Part shown: in pieces, positions 6,930-8,742 of the stretch | Position numbering within the stretch: the first letter of the stretch is position 1 | How the letters are laid out: each line of letters opens with the position of its first letter | Source of the DNA: Nocardioides sp. | Lineage (GTDB): Bacteria > Actinomycetota > Actinomycetes > Propionibacteriales > Nocardioidaceae | DNA: 8,742 bases | Assembly (NCBI GenBank): GCA_029264225.1 | Contig: JARICB010000223.1 | Span: 1 to 8,742, forward strand | Direction: 5' to 3' | Position numbers and translations under genes: made by a program | Notes under the pieces: model-generated | The model's database searches: none | Told to the model about the DNA's origin: nothing | What the model saw: the letters and a program-made list of their open reading frames with translations, nothing else

Positions 6930-8668
6930 TTGGCGCGCAACCGGAACTTCGTGACGGCCTTGTCGGCGCGCGGGGCCGACTGCACTGCCTTGACCTTCAC
7001 ACTGCGCTTCGCCAGTACCTTGCGACCCTGCTTGGTGAGCTTGAGCTTGACCGTCGTGGTCTTGCCCGGCGCCACCGAGTAGGCCTTCTTCTTCGCCATC
7101 AGGGGCTTGCGCGCGCGCTTGTCGTTGCCGACCCGCACCTTGTGGGTCGTGCGCACCACGATCTTGCCCGCGCAGGCCTCGGTGTCGTTGCAGGTCACCT
7201 TCAGCTTGAACTTGTTCTTCTTGGCCGTGACGACCTTGCGTGCCTTGAGCTTGCCGACCTCGGGGGTGACGTTCGCCGTCGCCGTGGTGGTCGTCGTCGT
7301 CGAGCCGACCAACGTAGTCAGCTTGAAGGTGTGTGCCATCACGCCGACCGGCAGGGTGAACGCCACCGTGACGTCTCCGCCAGTGCCGGTGACCGACTTG
7401 GCGACGGTGCCGAACGTGACACAACCCGCCTCGCCAGCGCCGAGGCCAGCCACGGTGACCGTGACGGCTCTTCCTTCCACCGCGGTGGCCGGGGCGGAGA
7501 TGGCCAGGGGGGCGCTGCTCGCAGGCAGGCTGGCCAGAGCCGGCAGCGCCTGAGCAGTGGCCCGGCGGAACTGGTCGCGCTGCGCCGGGGTGATCTTGCC
7601 AGCGGTGCGGGCCGCGGCCAGGGTGCTCGGCTTGTAGGCCAGCCCACCATTGTCGGCAGCCAGCGTGGTGGTGCACGGTGCGAGGTCTGCGATCTGTACG
7701 CCGCGGAGCCAGCCAGCAGCCTTCGTGGCGGCCGCTGTCTCACCAGCCTTGGTCAGCGCCCAGCCGGCCAGACCGGTGCTGTTGGCGTTGACGCCCTCGG
7801 TAGCACCGGCGCTGAACGAGCCGTCAGCCGCCTGCTGGCTCTTGAGCCAGGCGGCGCCCTTCGCGGCCGCAGCCTTGGCTTCGACCGAGACCCCCGGGGT
7901 GTCGAGGAGGTTGATCACGGTCAGCGCGGTCGTGTCCACGCTCGGCGCGCTGTCGGCCGCACCGGTGCTGCAGCCTTGCGCGGCGCTGGTCTTGTCCACG
8001 GTCAACGTGGCGCGGAAGAAGCCTTCCGTGCACTGCTGCGTGAGCAGGAATCCGGTGACGTCGCTGGCCTTGGCCGAGCCAGCAGTCGTCAGCGCTCGCG
8101 AGGCCCACGATTGGCTGATCACGTTGAGCGAGTCGGTCGGCAGGCTGGTCTGCCAGTCGGACTCACCGGTGTTCTGCACTCGTCCGACGATCGGCGCGGA
8201 GGTGGCGACCCGATCCTCGACAACCGCCTGCAGGTTCTTGCCGCCGAAGTTGGTCGCGTCCCGCCCAGCCACCTGGACGAGGGCCATCGCCTTGGCGGCC
8301 GACCCGGTGTAGATGGTGCCGAAGGAGTCATACCACTTGGCAACGTCGGTGGCGACGGCGTCGGCGATACGGGTCACGGTGGCGTCCCGGCCGCCTACCG
8401 CCTTCAGCGCGAACGCGAAGTCTGCGGAGAGCCCCTGATCGTCAAACTTGACCGTCTTGCCCTTGTCCTCGTACTGACCGACGACGATCCCATTGGTGAG
8501 CTGACCGGTGAGCCAATCGGCGCCGGCCGTGACTGCGCGGTCACCGGTGGGGTGTGCGTTGGCGGGAGTGGCGGTGAAACCGAGGCCGGCAACGACCAGC
8601 GACGCGGTCGCCAGCACGGCGGCGCTCCGGCGACCCCATCCGGAACTCGAAGAGATGAACTGTGACAT
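6926..8668 (-). CDS. Secreted alpha/alpha-toroid (terpene cyclase/transcobalamin-like) protein with Ig-like and Lys-rich tail
   Basis: This 580-residue exported protein starts with a signal peptide (WGRRSAAVLATASLVV, cleavage after ANA at residue 38). Residues about 43-380 are Ala-rich helices with toroid repeats: GADWLTGQLTNG (49-60), DTTALTVINLL (245-255), AAWLKSQQAADGSF (272-285), NSTGLAGWALTKAG (296-309) and AAGWLRGVQ (317-325). Tools often label such proteins prenyltransferase/squalene oxidase repeat, but I see no DXDD-type catalytic motif. The same fold is the alpha domain of intrinsic factor and transcobalamin, and the neighbours favour corrinoid binding over terpene chemistry. C213 and C233 may form a disulphide. 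Residues about 387-467 look Ig-like, with a Thr run at 457-462. Residues about 472-580 are very rich in Lys/Arg with a Cys pair (493, 499), a surface or wall-associated domain type. AAGGA at 8680-8684 lies 11 bases before the ATG, inside a hairpin. First gene of the operon. Confidence 0.82.
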   Translation of the reverse strand: MSQFISSSSGWGRRSAAVLATASLVVAGLGFTATPANAHPTGDRAVTAGADWLTGQLTNGIVVGQYEDKGKTVKFDDQGLSADFAFALKAVGGRDATVTRIADAVATDVAKWYDSFGTIYTGSAAKAMALVQVAGRDATNFGGKNLQAVVEDRVATSAPIVGRVQNTGESDWQTSLPTDSLNVISQSWASRALTTAGSAKASDVTGFLLTQQCTEGFFRATLTVDKTSAAQGCSTGAADSAPSVDTTALTVINLLDTPGVSVEAKAAAAKGAAWLKSQQAADGSFSAGATEGVNANSTGLAGWALTKAGETAAATKAAGWLRGVQIADLAPCTTTLAADNGGLAYKPSTLAAARTAGKITPAQRDQFRRATAQALPALASLPASSAPLAISAPATAVEGRAVTVTVAGLGAGEAGCVTFGTVAKSVTGTGGDVTVAFTLPVGVMAHTFKLTTLVGSTTTTTTATANVTPEVGKLKARKVVTAKKNKFKLKVTCNDTEACAGKIVVRTTHKVRVGNDKRARKPLMAKKKAYSVAPGKTTTVKLKLTKQGRKVLAKRSVKVKAVQSAPRADKAVTKFRLRAK

Positions 8669-8678
8669 GTGCGTATGT

Positions 8679-8703
8679 GTCCTTCCCGCTGGAACGGGAG
8701 GAC
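8679..8703 (-). promoter_or_regulatory. Shine-Dalgarno-sequestering hairpin in the operon leader
   Basis: On the minus strand GTCCTCCCG (8703-8695) pairs with CGGGAAGGAC (8688-8679). This gives nine base pairs with one bulged A (8684) and a six-base loop TTCCAG. The 3' arm contains AAGGA (8684-8680), the only Shine-Dalgarno for the ATG at 8668, and TCCT of the 5' arm pairs with its AGGA. A stem this stable over the ribosome site is a typical expression platform for translational control, and in cobalamin riboswitches such a hairpin often supplies the loop that contacts the aptamer. Base pairing is read directly; the regulatory role is inference. Confidence 0.65.
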
Positions 8704-8718
8704 GCCTCGGGGCGCCGA

Positions 8719-8742
8719 CCCGCCGTTTCCTCGCAGCGTGGT
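8719..8742 (-). promoter_or_regulatory. Possible 3' edge of a cobalamin riboswitch, cut by the window end
   Basis: Minus-strand bases 8736-8721 read CTGCGAGGAAACGGCG, which resembles the closing segment of cobalamin riboswitches (a CAGGAgACC-like box followed by the 3' strand of the closing stem). It sits just before the ribosome-site hairpin, where the aptamer should end. The core boxes, including the GCCACTG-like B12 box, would lie beyond base 8742 and cannot be seen, so the match is short and could be chance. The context supports it: cobalamin-type ECF genes and a transcobalamin-like pair downstream. A small CGCC/GGCG hairpin with CCGA loop (8714-8703) lies between this segment and the next stem. 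Confidence 0.42.

Noticed and set aside
6930..7676. Upstream extension of the DUF4430 gene by 249 residues
   Set aside because: It overlaps the toroid gene in another frame, is Gly/His/Gln-rich, and would bury the signal peptide; the GTG at 6929 in a GTGA overlap is far better.
7142..8665. 507-residue plus-strand open frame opposite the toroid protein
   Set aside because: Gly/Arg/Asp-rich composition with no recognisable domain; the minus strand has signal peptide, toroid repeats and ribosome site.

Overview
The window is strongly GC-rich. Coding frames have G or C at most third codon positions, and GTG starts occur. It looks like chromosomal DNA of a high-GC actinobacterium. The Lys-rich surface domain with a Cys pair at the end of the 8668-start protein is a type I associate with Propionibacteriales/Nocardioidaceae, but that placement is an inference. 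Gene density is very high, with no gene-free stretch over 300 bases, no RNA gene other than a possible riboswitch edge, no mobile element and no CRISPR.

Left part, plus strand (1-2434): the 3' part of a PadR-family regulator, then 13 bases later a ten-helix EamA/RhtA-type exporter (415-1278), then 19 bases later a lipoprotein PQQ-type sugar dehydrogenase (1298-2434). PadR plus exporter looks like a regulator-target pair. The dehydrogenase seems metabolically independent of it.

Right part, minus strand (8742 down to 2421): a five-gene operon in which every junction is a 4-base stop/start overlap (GTGA, ATGA, ATGA, GTGA). In order of transcription it encodes (1) a secreted alpha/alpha-toroid protein with an Ig-like and a Lys-rich tail, (2) a secreted, C-terminally membrane-anchored protein with a DUF4430 (transcobalamin C-terminal-like) domain on a Pro/Ser/Thr/Glu stalk, (3) an ECF T component, (4) a fused double ABC ATPase and (5) an ECF S component resembling the CbrT family. 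Proteins 1 and 2 correspond to the alpha and beta domains of animal intrinsic factor/transcobalamin, split into two polypeptides. The best hypothesis is a cobalamin (or corrinoid) capture and uptake system: two extracellular binding modules hand the ligand to an ECF transporter.

The leader of this operon is cut by the window edge. Its visible 74 bases contain a hairpin burying the Shine-Dalgarno of gene 1, and at the edge a stretch resembling the 3' end of cobalamin riboswitches. The diagnostic B12 box would lie beyond base 8742, so the riboswitch is a supported prediction, not an observation. The dehydrogenase and the S component converge and overlap by 14 bases at their 3' ends, leaving no intergenic terminator.
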